A DNA stretch of 8,842 nucleotides from assembly GCA_002687025.1 (NCBI GenBank), contig NYZG01000408.1, forward strand, positions 1 to 8,842, in the 5' to 3' direction. Below the pieces are notes generated by a model. It ran no database searches and was not told the origin of the DNA. It saw only the letters and a list, made by a program, of their open reading frames with translations. The stretch is from Candidatus Poribacteria bacterium. GTDB taxonomy: Bacteria; Poribacteria; WGA-4E; GCA-2687025. A program made the position numbers and the translations under genes. Each line of letters starts with the position of its first letter. The first letter of the stretch is position 1. This document shows, in pieces, positions 1 to 6,081 of the stretch.

Positions 1-525
1 AAGCGCATCGATGACATCGTCTGGGTTCGTTGACGCGCGAGTCACCGAGTCGAGTTCCCTGAGCGCAGCGAGGGCGCCGGGCGCCATGGCCTCGTCGTCG
101 TCTGTCGCGGTCGTCCCATGCATGGGGGAGCGTCCGCTATCGGGTGCGTCCGTCTCGCGTTCGATGACTATCAGCGCGGCGCCGTCGAGGAGACGCGCGC
201 GGAGTCGCAGCCACGTCGCCGACCCATCGGGGGCGGTGAACCGCCTTCGTTCGGTCAGCTCGTCGCTCTCGCCGTTCAGCAGTTGCGCCCACGATGGGAA
301 GAATCGGGACATGTCGCCGCTGGGCGTTCCGTCGACGTCCCCGTGGCGCAGGGCCCCGATGTCGAGCCGGTCGATCTCGTCGATGAACGCGCGGTTGACG
401 CGGAGCATTGAGCCGTCGAGGTTGACCATGGCGAGGGCGACCGGCACGCAGTCGAACACGTCGCGGCCTGTCTGCGCCGCATCAAGCGCGGGCGTCAACT
501 CGCCGCCGTGGGAGTGCGAAGGCAT
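1..525 (-). CDS. PAS-domain signalling protein, N-terminal part (runs off the left edge)
   Basis: The minus-strand frame starts at ATG 525-523 and stays open through 175 codons to the window edge, so the C-terminal part is missing. The start is supported by AGGTGA four nucleotides upstream. Residues about 22-123 read as one PAS fold: VFDCVPVALAMVNLDGSMLR at the start, RVNRAFIDEI for the first helix, and a closing strand pair around FTAPDGSATWLRLRARLLDG and ALIVIER. A polar, acidic linker follows (about 124-150). The last visible stretch, LRELDSVTRASTNPDDVIDA, resembles the helix that often leads into a GAF or second sensor domain. No membrane segment or signal peptide is visible, so it is probably cytosolic. 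The gene lies 125 nt downstream of the histidine kinase on the same strand and may be co-transcribed with it. The output domain (kinase, GGDEF, phosphatase or other) lies outside the window, so the function is open beyond 'sensor protein'. Confidence 0.75.
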   Translation of the reverse strand, partial: MPSHSHGGELTPALDAAQTGRDVFDCVPVALAMVNLDGSMLRVNRAFIDEIDRLDIGALRHGDVDGTPSGDMSRFFPSWAQLLNGESDELTERRRFTAPDGSATWLRLRARLLDGAALIVIERETDAPDSGRSPMHGTTATDDDEAMAPGALAALRELDSVTRASTNPDDVIDAL

Positions 526-650
526 GGTTCACCTAGATGTCGTCGCCATCATACCGCGTCGGCGCATCGCGGGCGCCGGGGTCTCGTCCTGGGTGGCAAT
601 ATCGGCCATGTCAGGCTTCGCGGCAAGGCAGGTCGGCGTGGCTCGTGGAG

Positions 651-1457
651 CTAGTATGCCGGTCGGTCGGTCGCTGGTAGGTCAATCACGAAGGTCGTGC
701 CGCCCTGCGAGCCGCACTCAAAGTCGACTACGCCGTTGTGCTTCTCGACGATTGCCTTCGCGATGGCCAGGCCGAGTCCGAGGCCGCTTGTTTCTCGCGC
801 GTCGGACGTGTCGAGTTGGGTGAACTTGCGGAAGATGGTCTCCCGGGCAGCTTCGGGAATCCCGGGCCCCTGATCTTCGACGATCACGCGGACGGCACCG
901 CCTCGTTCGACGAGGCACACGGCGACCGTTCCCCCAGGCGGGGAGAACTTCACGGCGTTTCCGATGACGTGCGTGAGGGCGTCGCGCAGCCGCGGCTCGT
1001 CGCCCCAGACGCGCGCGCGCGGCGCCAATACCGACGACCGCAACTGCACGCCTACCAGACGCGCGTCATCCTCACACGCCCGGATGGCGCCCTGCATCAC
1101 GTGTTCGACCACGAGCGCGGCGCTGTGCAGAGCCCCCGAGCCGGCCTCAATGCGCTCAATGTCGAGGATGTTCGCGATCGTCCTCGCGAGTCGGCGGCCG
1201 TTGCCGTGCATCGTCTCGAGCAACTCCCGCAGGGCAGGGGGAACGTCGCCGGCGATGCCGGCCAGCACAAGGTCCAACACGCCCTGAATGGCTGTGAGGG
1301 GCGTGAGGAGTTCGTGGCCCAAGACGCCTACGACCTCGCGCGTCCGCGTCTCCTCGACCGTGTCGGCTTCGGCTGCGGTCGCGGTCATTGGAGGCGCAGA
1401 GCGGTCCGGCGTCGCCGTCTCTTCCTCGTCCGTGCGGGGTCCTACCGGTTGCGCCAT
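651..1457 (-). CDS. Soluble sensor histidine kinase (HisKA + HATPase_c)
   Basis: A 268-aa protein counted from ATG 1457-1455. The H-box GHELLTPLTA has the likely phosphoacceptor His48. The dimerisation helices run to about residue 108. The ATP-binding domain follows with the N-box HVIGNAVKFSP (Asn167), the G1 box DQGPGIP (Asp195), the F-box FRKF (about 208-211) and the G2 box GLGLGLAIAK (about 225-234). All kinase motifs are present, so it should autophosphorylate. There is no transmembrane segment and no sensor domain: residues 1-40 are a polar, low-complexity leader. Input must therefore come from a partner or from the leader. A GTG at 1535 would add 26 codons, but that stretch has many A/T third positions, unlike the gene, and no Shine-Dalgarno site. 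ATG 1457 has GAGAG five nucleotides upstream and is preferred. No receiver domain or response-regulator gene is in the window; the PAS protein follows 125 nt downstream. Confidence 0.9.
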   Translation of the reverse strand: MAQPVGPRTDEEETATPDRSAPPMTATAAEADTVEETRTREVVGVLGHELLTPLTAIQGVLDLVLAGIAGDVPPALRELLETMHGNGRRLARTIANILDIERIEAGSGALHSAALVVEHVMQGAIRACEDDARLVGVQLRSSVLAPRARVWGDEPRLRDALTHVIGNAVKFSPPGGTVAVCLVERGGAVRVIVEDQGPGIPEAARETIFRKFTQLDTSDARETSGLGLGLAIAKAIVEKHNGVVDFECGSQGGTTFVIDLPATDRPAY

Positions 1458-1574
1458 GTCTCTCGACTCAATGCGTACCACGCGGGTGAACCACTGCTCC
1501 AGGCCATTCGTATACCGTACAGCGGCCGGTCGCACAAACCGCCGGGTCTCGCGGCCAGCCTATGCCACCCGTCC

Positions 1575-1580
1575 ATTGTA
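1575..1580 (-). promoter_or_regulatory. Candidate -10 box for the histidine kinase gene
   Basis: On the minus strand the hexamer TACAAT differs from the sigma-70 consensus TATAAT at one position and lies in a locally AT-richer patch. It would start transcription near 1568, about 110 nt before the preferred kinase start. No good -35 hexamer lies at 16-18 nt; only TTGGCG at 14 nt is near. It is a sequence match only. Confidence 0.3.
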
Positions 1581-1671
1581 GACCATAACCCGGCCGCCAA
1601 CGACTCCCAAGCCTAAACGTCGCGATGTGGTCTGGGTTCATCCATCCGGCCAGGCGCTGCACAGCGCGTGC

Positions 1672-1692
1672 CAGTCGGCCGCGGACCGACTG
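1672..1692. terminator. Short hairpin, possible part of the channel gene terminator
   Basis: Arms CAGTCGG and CCGACTG pair perfectly (7 bp) around a 7-nt loop. The hairpin lies about 140 nt past the channel stop in the direction of that gene. No T-run follows on either strand, so it is not a classical intrinsic terminator. Confidence 0.25.
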
Positions 1693-1756
1693 TGAGCTAT
1701 TCGCCGTGTCCGTGTGCGTCGGATAAGGGGCAAAGTGTAGCGTTCCGCGGCGGTTG

Positions 1757-1793
1757 CGCGGGCCGGTGTCGCAGGATGGGCCGCCGGCCCGCG
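1757..1793 (-). terminator. GC-rich inverted repeat downstream of the channel gene
   Basis: Arms CGCGGGCCGG (1757-1766) and CCGGCCCGCG (1784-1793) are perfect 10-bp complements with a 17-nt loop. They begin 38 nt after the channel stop codon at 1834-1832. Position and strength fit a transcript-end hairpin, but no T-tract follows on the minus strand, so termination would be non-canonical or Rho-assisted. Confidence 0.4.
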
Positions 1794-1831
1794 AGAACGA
1801 CATCACGGGCTGCGGAGTGGCGGCGCTCCGG

Positions 1832-2731
1832 CTAGCGTCTGCGGGCTGGGGATGGGACGTCGAAGAACTCGTCGGGTAGGGGTTCGCCACAGCAGGGACA
1901 GGCCGGCTCTTCGTAATCAGACCCGTGGCTGACCTCCTCGACGAACCCGGCGCCGAGGATTCCGACCGGCAGCGCGAACATCGCGATTCCAAGCAGCGAG
2001 ACGATCATCGCCAGGAATTGCCCCCATACTGTGATAGGCACCATGTCGCCGTAACCAACCGTGGTTAGCGTGGACATCCCCCACCACATCGACATCGACA
2101 TCGGGATGCTCGTAAACACGTCCGGCTGCGCGTTGTGTTCGACGAAATAGAGACTCGCCCCGGACACGACGAGCAGTATGAGCTCCGCGAACACCGCGAT
2201 CGACAGCTCTTCTTTCCGCGCGACGAACACCGCCGCGAAGGTCCGCAACGACGACGAGTAGCGCCCTATTCGGATGATGCGCACCAGTCGCAGAAGACGC
2301 AACGACCGACCGTATCGCAGCTCCTGAAAAGGCATGAATCGGAAGTAGAACGGCAGGATTACGAGAAGATCGAGCAGCATCATCGGGCCGAACGCGTACC
2401 GCAGCCGACCCCTGATCGGGTGCGCGTATTTCGGTTCGCAGGTGCACGACCACACGCGCAGGATGTATTCAACGGTGAATATCAGGAGCGAGAACGCCTC
2501 GAACGCCTGCAGGTACGCGCCGTATACGTCGTTGAACGCCTTGACCGTCTCGAGTGTGAGTCCGCACACGTTCCCCACGATAAGGAACGCCAGGACGATG
2601 TCGACGATGTGGCTGAGGCGGTCGTCGTCGTCAGCCTTGTCGACTACCTGGTGCGTGCGCAGTTTGAGGCGCTCGTACCCGCTCATGTCAGGGTCGAGAT
2701 ACATGTGTCCGCGGCCCGGGTGAAACGACAT
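1832..2731 (-). CDS. Voltage-gated potassium channel, six-TM Kv type
   Basis: A 299-aa inner-membrane channel subunit that should assemble as a tetramer and pass K+ down its gradient on depolarisation. S1 is at about residues 41-63, S2 73-95 (with Glu88 in FTVEYILR) and S3 113-132 (with Asp121). S4 is at 138-158, with arginine at every third position (139, 142, 145, 148, 151, 154, 157), the hallmark of a voltage sensor. S5 is at 177-198, the pore helix and filter at 212-232 with TTVGYGD, and S6 at 237-262 with a glycine-rich lower half. The short cytosolic tail carries CPCCGEPLP (Cys278, 280, 281), like half of a zinc knuckle; no RCK/TrkA_N or cyclic-nucleotide domain follows. Methionines at residues 10 and 16 are alternative starts; none has a strong Shine-Dalgarno site, so the first is kept. 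Voltage dependence is inferred from S4. Confidence 0.93.
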   Translation of the reverse strand: MSFHPGRGHMYLDPDMSGYERLKLRTHQVVDKADDDDRLSHIVDIVLAFLIVGNVCGLTLETVKAFNDVYGAYLQAFEAFSLLIFTVEYILRVWSCTCEPKYAHPIRGRLRYAFGPMMLLDLLVILPFYFRFMPFQELRYGRSLRLLRLVRIIRIGRYSSSLRTFAAVFVARKEELSIAVFAELILLVVSGASLYFVEHNAQPDVFTSIPMSMSMWWGMSTLTTVGYGDMVPITVWGQFLAMIVSLLGIAMFALPVGILGAGFVEEVSHGSDYEEPACPCCGEPLPDEFFDVPSPARRR

Positions 2732-2738
2732 AGCTCGC

Positions 2739-2748
2739 AGCTATAGCT
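2739..2748. promoter_or_regulatory. Perfect 10-bp palindrome just upstream of the channel start
   Basis: AGCTATAGCT is a perfect palindrome 7 nt before the channel ATG. It lies within a run of AGCT repeats (AGCTCGCAGCTATAGCT), in the position where a Shine-Dalgarno site would be expected. It may be a protein-binding site or simply the sequence that replaces a ribosome-binding site. Function is unknown. Confidence 0.25.
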
Positions 2749-2861
2749 ACTGCGCCGGGCCGTAGGAGGTTACGCTCAGGATGCGCACTCCCCTCGGCGC
2801 TTCGCCACGAGGATGGACGGCCTGGCGCGCAGGGCGCCGTGGCGCGACAAGCGGGCCGGCG

Positions 2862-4007
2862 CTATTCGTACACCGCGGTGCCGGTGTGGTTCGCGTTGAT
2901 GTATTCCCAATCGAGCTCGACACCCAGACCGGGGCCCTGCGGCACGATCACGTGACCGGTCGAGTCGACGCCGGTGAGTTCATCGGTGAACTCGGGCGGG
3001 TAGATGGGCGGCTTCGTGGTCGGCACGTCGGGGTGGAGGAGGCCCAACTCGTAGTAGTTCGTATTCCGCACTGCGGCGATGCAGTGCCGGTGCGCGAGGC
3101 CGCCGCCGTGGAACTCGACGTCGAGCCCGAATCCCTCGGCAGCGTGGGCGACCTTCATGGCTCCGGTGATGCCGCCGTCCTCGTACGTGCCCACGCGCAC
3201 GAAGTCCGTGCCGCCGTTGACGATGAAGTCGACGTGCTGCTCCAGCCCGAAGATGTGCTCGGTCTGAAGCAGCGGCGTTCTGATGAGCTCGCGAAGCTTC
3301 CGGTGGGCGAATATGGACACGCCACCGTCTTTGTACGGGTCTTCGAGCCAGAAGAAGTTGGCCTCATCGCACGCGCGGCCGATGCGTAGCGCGTCCGCCC
3401 ACGTCTCGTATTCGCAGGCGGGGTCGATCATCAGGTCGATCTCGTCGCCGACGCGCTTCCGGGTCTCCAGCACCGTGTCGATCTCGCGGCGCATCGGGCC
3501 GTTCCCCCATCCGTGGATCTTGAACGCTGGGTAGCCGAGAGATACACATTGCGCCGCGAAGTCGGCGAAGGCTTCCGGCGTCGAGAGGCCGCCGTTGTCG
3601 TCGCCATGGTACGTGCTCGCGTACGCGGGAATGCTCTTCTTGTAGCCGCCGAGTAACCGGTAGATGGGCGCGTCGAGCGCCTTTCCCGCGAAGTCCCATA
3701 GCGCCACGTCCGGCGAATTGATGCCGGTTCGGTCGGTGTGCCGCAGGCCGCGCTTGAGGTCGTTGTAGATCTTCTCGCGCTCGAAGGGATTGCGACCCAG
3801 GAGGTACCGCGCAACGGTCGGCTGGATTCCGCCCGGCGTCTCGCCGGTGACGCCGATGTCCGTATGGATGCGCAGGATGGAGCCGCCGGATTTCCGCACC
3901 GCGCCCTTCTCGTACACCTGGTTGAAGCCGTTGTAGTCGGTCCCCATGTCGTGAATCTCGTAGCCGAAGGAGACCTGCTCGATCTTCGTGATCCTGGGTT
4001 CTGACAT
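2862..4007 (-). CDS. Mandelate racemase/muconate lactonizing enzyme family protein (enolase superfamily)
   Basis: A 381-aa cytosolic enzyme of usual family length. ATG 4007-4005 is chosen because GAGGAAG lies seven nucleotides upstream; an in-frame start at 4076 would add 23 residues that do not resemble the family. The N-terminal capping domain covers about 1-120 and the TIM barrel about 125-360. The three Mg2+ ligands are recognisable: Asp195 (MIDPA), Glu222 (WLEDP) and Glu250 (QTEH). The second-strand motif is Lys163-Ile-His165 in AFKIHGWG, where mandelate racemase has KxK. His300 in EFHGGG occupies the position of the catalytic His of the His-Asp dyad. However, the Asp normally five residues before GGIT is Gly273 (RVGTYEDGGIT). 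The family abstracts a proton alpha to a carboxylate and commonly dehydrates sugar acids, but with this altered site the reaction and substrate cannot be assigned. It stands alone between the channel and the propeller genes; no sugar-acid catabolic partner is in view. Confidence 0.9.
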   Translation of the reverse strand: MSEPRITKIEQVSFGYEIHDMGTDYNGFNQVYEKGAVRKSGGSILRIHTDIGVTGETPGGIQPTVARYLLGRNPFEREKIYNDLKRGLRHTDRTGINSPDVALWDFAGKALDAPIYRLLGGYKKSIPAYASTYHGDDNGGLSTPEAFADFAAQCVSLGYPAFKIHGWGNGPMRREIDTVLETRKRVGDEIDLMIDPACEYETWADALRIGRACDEANFFWLEDPYKDGGVSIFAHRKLRELIRTPLLQTEHIFGLEQHVDFIVNGGTDFVRVGTYEDGGITGAMKVAHAAEGFGLDVEFHGGGLAHRHCIAAVRNTNYYELGLLHPDVPTTKPPIYPPEFTDELTGVDSTGHVIVPQGPGLGVELDWEYINANHTGTAVYE

Positions 4008-4042
4008 CGCGTTGCTTCCTCGCGTTGGGTTGGCGCGGGACG

Positions 4043-4051
4043 AGTGTAGCA
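4043..4051 (-). promoter_or_regulatory. Candidate extended -10 promoter of the enolase-family gene
   Basis: On the minus strand TGC-TACACT matches the extended -10 pattern TGn-TATAAT with four of six core bases. It would start transcription near 4036, giving a leader of about 29 nt that contains the Shine-Dalgarno site. No good -35 is present, as is common for extended -10 promoters. An inverted repeat (4066-4082) lies where the -35 would be. Confidence 0.35.
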
Positions 4052-4065
4052 ACCCGTCGGCGCAT

Positions 4066-4082
4066 CGCGCTACCACAGCGCG
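4066..4082. promoter_or_regulatory. Small inverted repeat, possible operator of the enolase-family gene
   Basis: Arms CGCGCT and AGCGCG (6 bp, 5-nt spacer) form a dyad centred about 28 bp upstream of the candidate -10 box. Position suits a repressor or activator site for a catabolic gene. No matching second copy was seen elsewhere in the window. Confidence 0.25.
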
Positions 4083-4139
4083 TCGGGAATATCCGCACGA
4101 CGGCCAAGTACGGCCTTACAATGGGTGGGGGACCATCCT

Positions 4140-4173
4140 GTCTGAGACCGTCGCGGGGCGCCCGCGATCAGAC
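4140..4173. terminator. Bipartite hairpin in the enolase upstream region
   Basis: An outer stem GTCTGA/TCAGAC (6 bp) encloses an inner stem TCGCGGG/CCCGCGA (7 bp) with a GCG loop and a single 5-nt bulge on one side. It gives 13 paired bases in 34 nt. It could end the propeller transcript (142 nt past its stop) or form a leader or operator structure upstream of the enolase-family gene. No T-tract follows on the minus strand. Confidence 0.4.
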
Positions 4174-4214
4174 GGGGATGGGAGCCAATAGGATAAGGGC
4201 CGCCGAGGCCGTGT

Positions 4215-4231
4215 CCGGCCCTGTGGGCCGG
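4215..4231 (-). terminator. GC hairpin downstream of the second propeller gene
   Basis: CCGGCCC and GGGCCGG pair over 7 bp around a 3-nt TGT loop, 84 nt beyond the stop of the upstream gene. It is stable by base composition but has no following T-run, so a termination role is only possible. Confidence 0.3.
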
Positions 4232-4281
4232 TGGTCGCGCGACGACGCAAGTCGACGTTCGACAGCGCTCCGCGTCACGGC

Positions 4282-4318
4282 CTGAGCGGCCGCCGCGTGC
4301 ACGGGCCGTACCGCTCAG
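4282..4318. repeat. Inverted repeat overlapping the stop codon of the second propeller gene
   Basis: CTGAGCGG (4282-4289) and CCGCTCAG (4311-4318) are perfect 8-bp complements separated by 21 nt. The right arm includes the stop codon (TGA, 4317-4315 on the minus strand). In RNA this would fold right at the end of translation. Confidence 0.4.
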
Positions 4319-6081
4319 CGCGAATCTACCGGGTTGCGTGCGCCCACCCCGAACAGCCGGATGTCGGCCCAGCCACGACCGAACTCCGCGAATGTCTGCG
4401 TGCCACCGGTGAGCTCTGCCAGTTCCTGCGCGACGTACGCGGACAGTTCGTTTGCGTTGATGAGACCATTGCCATTCGCGTCGCCCGCGCCCGCCATCCC
4501 CGCGAGCAGCGCCTCCGCGAACGATCCGTTGCGCCAGGCGTCGTCCGCAGACCGCTGCCCGTCTTCGCCGCCCGCGGCCCATAGGACGAAGGGCGTGTCG
4601 ACCGGCAGTTCGTGGTAGTCAGGATAGCGTTCGACCTCGGCATCGGTGAGCCCGCGCCGCGCGAGGAGCCCGGGCTCTCCGATGTCCGCGAAGACGACTG
4701 CCCGTGACGCGATGCCGCCGAGTAGGCGATCGATGTCCGACGCCGGAACGGCCGTCCCTGCGATGCGCGCGGGATCGGTGTCGAACGCGCGCAGGTGGGG
4801 GTCGCCGGCCTCGTCGCGCACGCCTCGGCCCGACAGGAAGCACATGGCGACATCGTCTTCGCCCACGGATGTCCTCAGCCAGTGCAGCCCCCGGCGGATG
4901 GCCCTCGCCGTTGCGTCTTCGTCCACCAACACGCGCACTGTGACGGCGCGGTAGTAGCCGCCGCTCTGACGCCTACACGCTTCGGCGAAGTCGCGGGCGC
5001 CCGCGTTCGCGTACGGCGCGTCGGACGGGCCTTGCGCGTACCGCGAGATGCCCACGGAGAGCACATGGAGGTTCGGCCGCGGACCTGACACCGTGACATC
5101 CCTCGCGCGTCGCGGCGCGCTGGCGACCACGTCGGGGAAGGCTTCGGACACGTCCACGACGTAGATGGCCTTGCGTCCTTCGCGCTCGGACACGAACGCG
5201 ATCTTCCTGCCATCCGGTGACCAAGCCGGCGCCGTGTCGGCCGCGGCGTGGTCAGTGATTCGGACGACATCCGTGCCATCCGGCCGCATCGCGTATATGC
5301 TGGCGTCGCCTTCTCGGAAGGACAGAAAGGCGATTCTGCTGCCGTCGGGTGACCACCTTGGGCTGTGGTCGGAGATCATGCCGGCACTGAGGTCGATAGG
5401 CGCTGAACCGTCCAGGAAAACGAGTCGAATCCGAGGTACCTCCTCCCCGGCCGGGACGACGACGCAGGCTACCGTGCGACCGCCCGGCGACCAACTGCCG
5501 AGGAACTCCCCGCCATCCGTCAGACGGACGGAATCCGAGCCATCGACGTTCACTGTGTACAGCCCGCCAGGCTCGTCGTCGCCGCTGTAGAGCAGGCGCG
5601 ACCCATCGGACGACCAATCGCACGACCGACTGCCGCCGCTCAACGGTGGAAGGACAGTCGGGTCGGTACCGTCGCCGTTCATGGTTACGGCGCGGAATGT
5701 GCCGTCGTACCACGAGAACAGGAGGCGCGACACATCCGGCGACCAGGCGGGTGGCCCGTGCAGCTTCGACGGTGGCACAACCATTGTCCGCTTGCTCCCG
5801 TCTGCGTTGGCTACCCACAACGCGCGGCCAGAGGCGACAGCAGGCCACCGGAAGTAGGCGATCCGCGATCCGTCGGGCGACCAAGCCAGCGAATCAAAGG
5901 CGTCGTCGCTGCCGATGAGTCGCTCGACGGGGCCGATGTCCGCGCGTGCGCCTTGCATCGCACCGGGAGCCATCCAGCACACCACGCAGATGACCGCCGC
6001 GATGGCGGCTGGTCTGTTCTGCTTGCGAGGCCCGCCGACTGGCCGCACAGGTTGGTCTCCTCCCCCGTTAGCGCCCGTCAT
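4315..6081 (-). CDS. Exported PD40/TolB-like propeller + pseudocaspase + EF-hand protein (second of tandem pair)
   Basis: A 588-aa protein. A signal peptide has a basic n-region (RKQNRP), a hydrophobic core (about 25-42) and likely cleavage after GARA (residue 47), so it should act outside the cytoplasm. Six PD40 blades follow (about 62-310), each marked by a WSPDG-type turn, for example LAWSPDGSRIAYFRW and PAWSPDGRKIAFVSE; blades 3 and 4 are degenerate (WSSDG, WSPGG). Residues about 336-530 have the caspase-like (peptidase C14) outline: LHVLSVGISRY, ARDFAEACRR, WL..SVGEDDVAMCFLSGRG and AVVFADIGEPG. The catalytic His of SGHG is Arg419, and the Cys of DACHSG is Gly468, so proteolysis is not expected. 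A canonical EF-hand loop follows: Asp534, Asn536, Asn538, Asn542, Glu545 (DANGNGLINANE). The gene overlaps the upstream paralogue by 14 nt with no clear Shine-Dalgarno site, implying translational coupling. Role unknown; a calcium-dependent binding or scaffold protein is an inference. Confidence 0.85.
   Translation of the reverse strand: MTGANGGGDQPVRPVGGPRKQNRPAAIAAVICVVCWMAPGAMQGARADIGPVERLIGSDDAFDSLAWSPDGSRIAYFRWPAVASGRALWVANADGSKRTMVVPPSKLHGPPAWSPDVSRLLFSWYDGTFRAVTMNGDGTDPTVLPPLSGGSRSCDWSSDGSRLLYSGDDEPGGLYTVNVDGSDSVRLTDGGEFLGSWSPGGRTVACVVVPAGEEVPRIRLVFLDGSAPIDLSAGMISDHSPRWSPDGSRIAFLSFREGDASIYAMRPDGTDVVRITDHAAADTAPAWSPDGRKIAFVSEREGRKAIYVVDVSEAFPDVVASAPRRARDVTVSGPRPNLHVLSVGISRYAQGPSDAPYANAGARDFAEACRRQSGGYYRAVTVRVLVDEDATARAIRRGLHWLRTSVGEDDVAMCFLSGRGVRDEAGDPHLRAFDTDPARIAGTAVPASDIDRLLGGIASRAVVFADIGEPGLLARRGLTDAEVERYPDYHELPVDTPFVLWAAGGEDGQRSADDAWRNGSFAEALLAGMAGAGDANGNGLINANELSAYVAQELAELTGGTQTFAEFGRGWADIRLFGVGARNPVDSR

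Larger units (their letters stand above)
1458..1831. other. Intergenic region between channel and histidine kinase genes
   Basis: This stretch of 374 bases has no convincing gene. It should hold the end of the channel transcript and the start of the kinase transcript, both reading leftward. Two hairpin-forming inverted repeats (1672-1692 and 1757-1793) and one candidate -10 box (1575-1580) are annotated separately. Open frames across it on both strands lack Shine-Dalgarno sites and recognisable protein motifs. Confidence 0.6.
4008..4314. other. Intergenic region between the enolase-family gene and the second propeller-pseudocaspase gene
   Basis: These 307 bases contain no convincing gene. 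They hold three inverted repeats toward the right (4140-4173, 4215-4231, and 4282-4318, which overlaps the upstream gene's stop) and a possible promoter/operator toward the left. The layout suggests that the propeller gene transcript ends here and the enolase gene starts its own. Confidence 0.6.

Noticed and set aside
11..823. Plus-strand open frame of 270 codons near the left edge
   Set aside because: Low-complexity Ser/Arg-rich translation antisense to the PAS protein and the end of the kinase gene; no Shine-Dalgarno site.
738..1616. Plus-strand open frame of 292 codons
   Set aside because: Antisense to the histidine kinase, whose complete set of kinase motifs proves the minus strand is coding; no recognisable protein features.
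1468..1992. Minus-strand open frame of 174 codons overlapping the end of the channel gene
   Set aside because: Out of frame with the channel, Arg/Ser-rich and without motifs; a shadow frame running into the intergenic region.
2781..3389. Plus-strand open frame with a good AGGAGG eight nucleotides before its ATG, 202 codons
   Set aside because: Apart from its first 80 nt it lies antisense to the well-supported enolase-family gene, shows no domain or motif, and its composition is what the reverse strand of a GC-rich gene gives. The Shine-Dalgarno match is probably chance.
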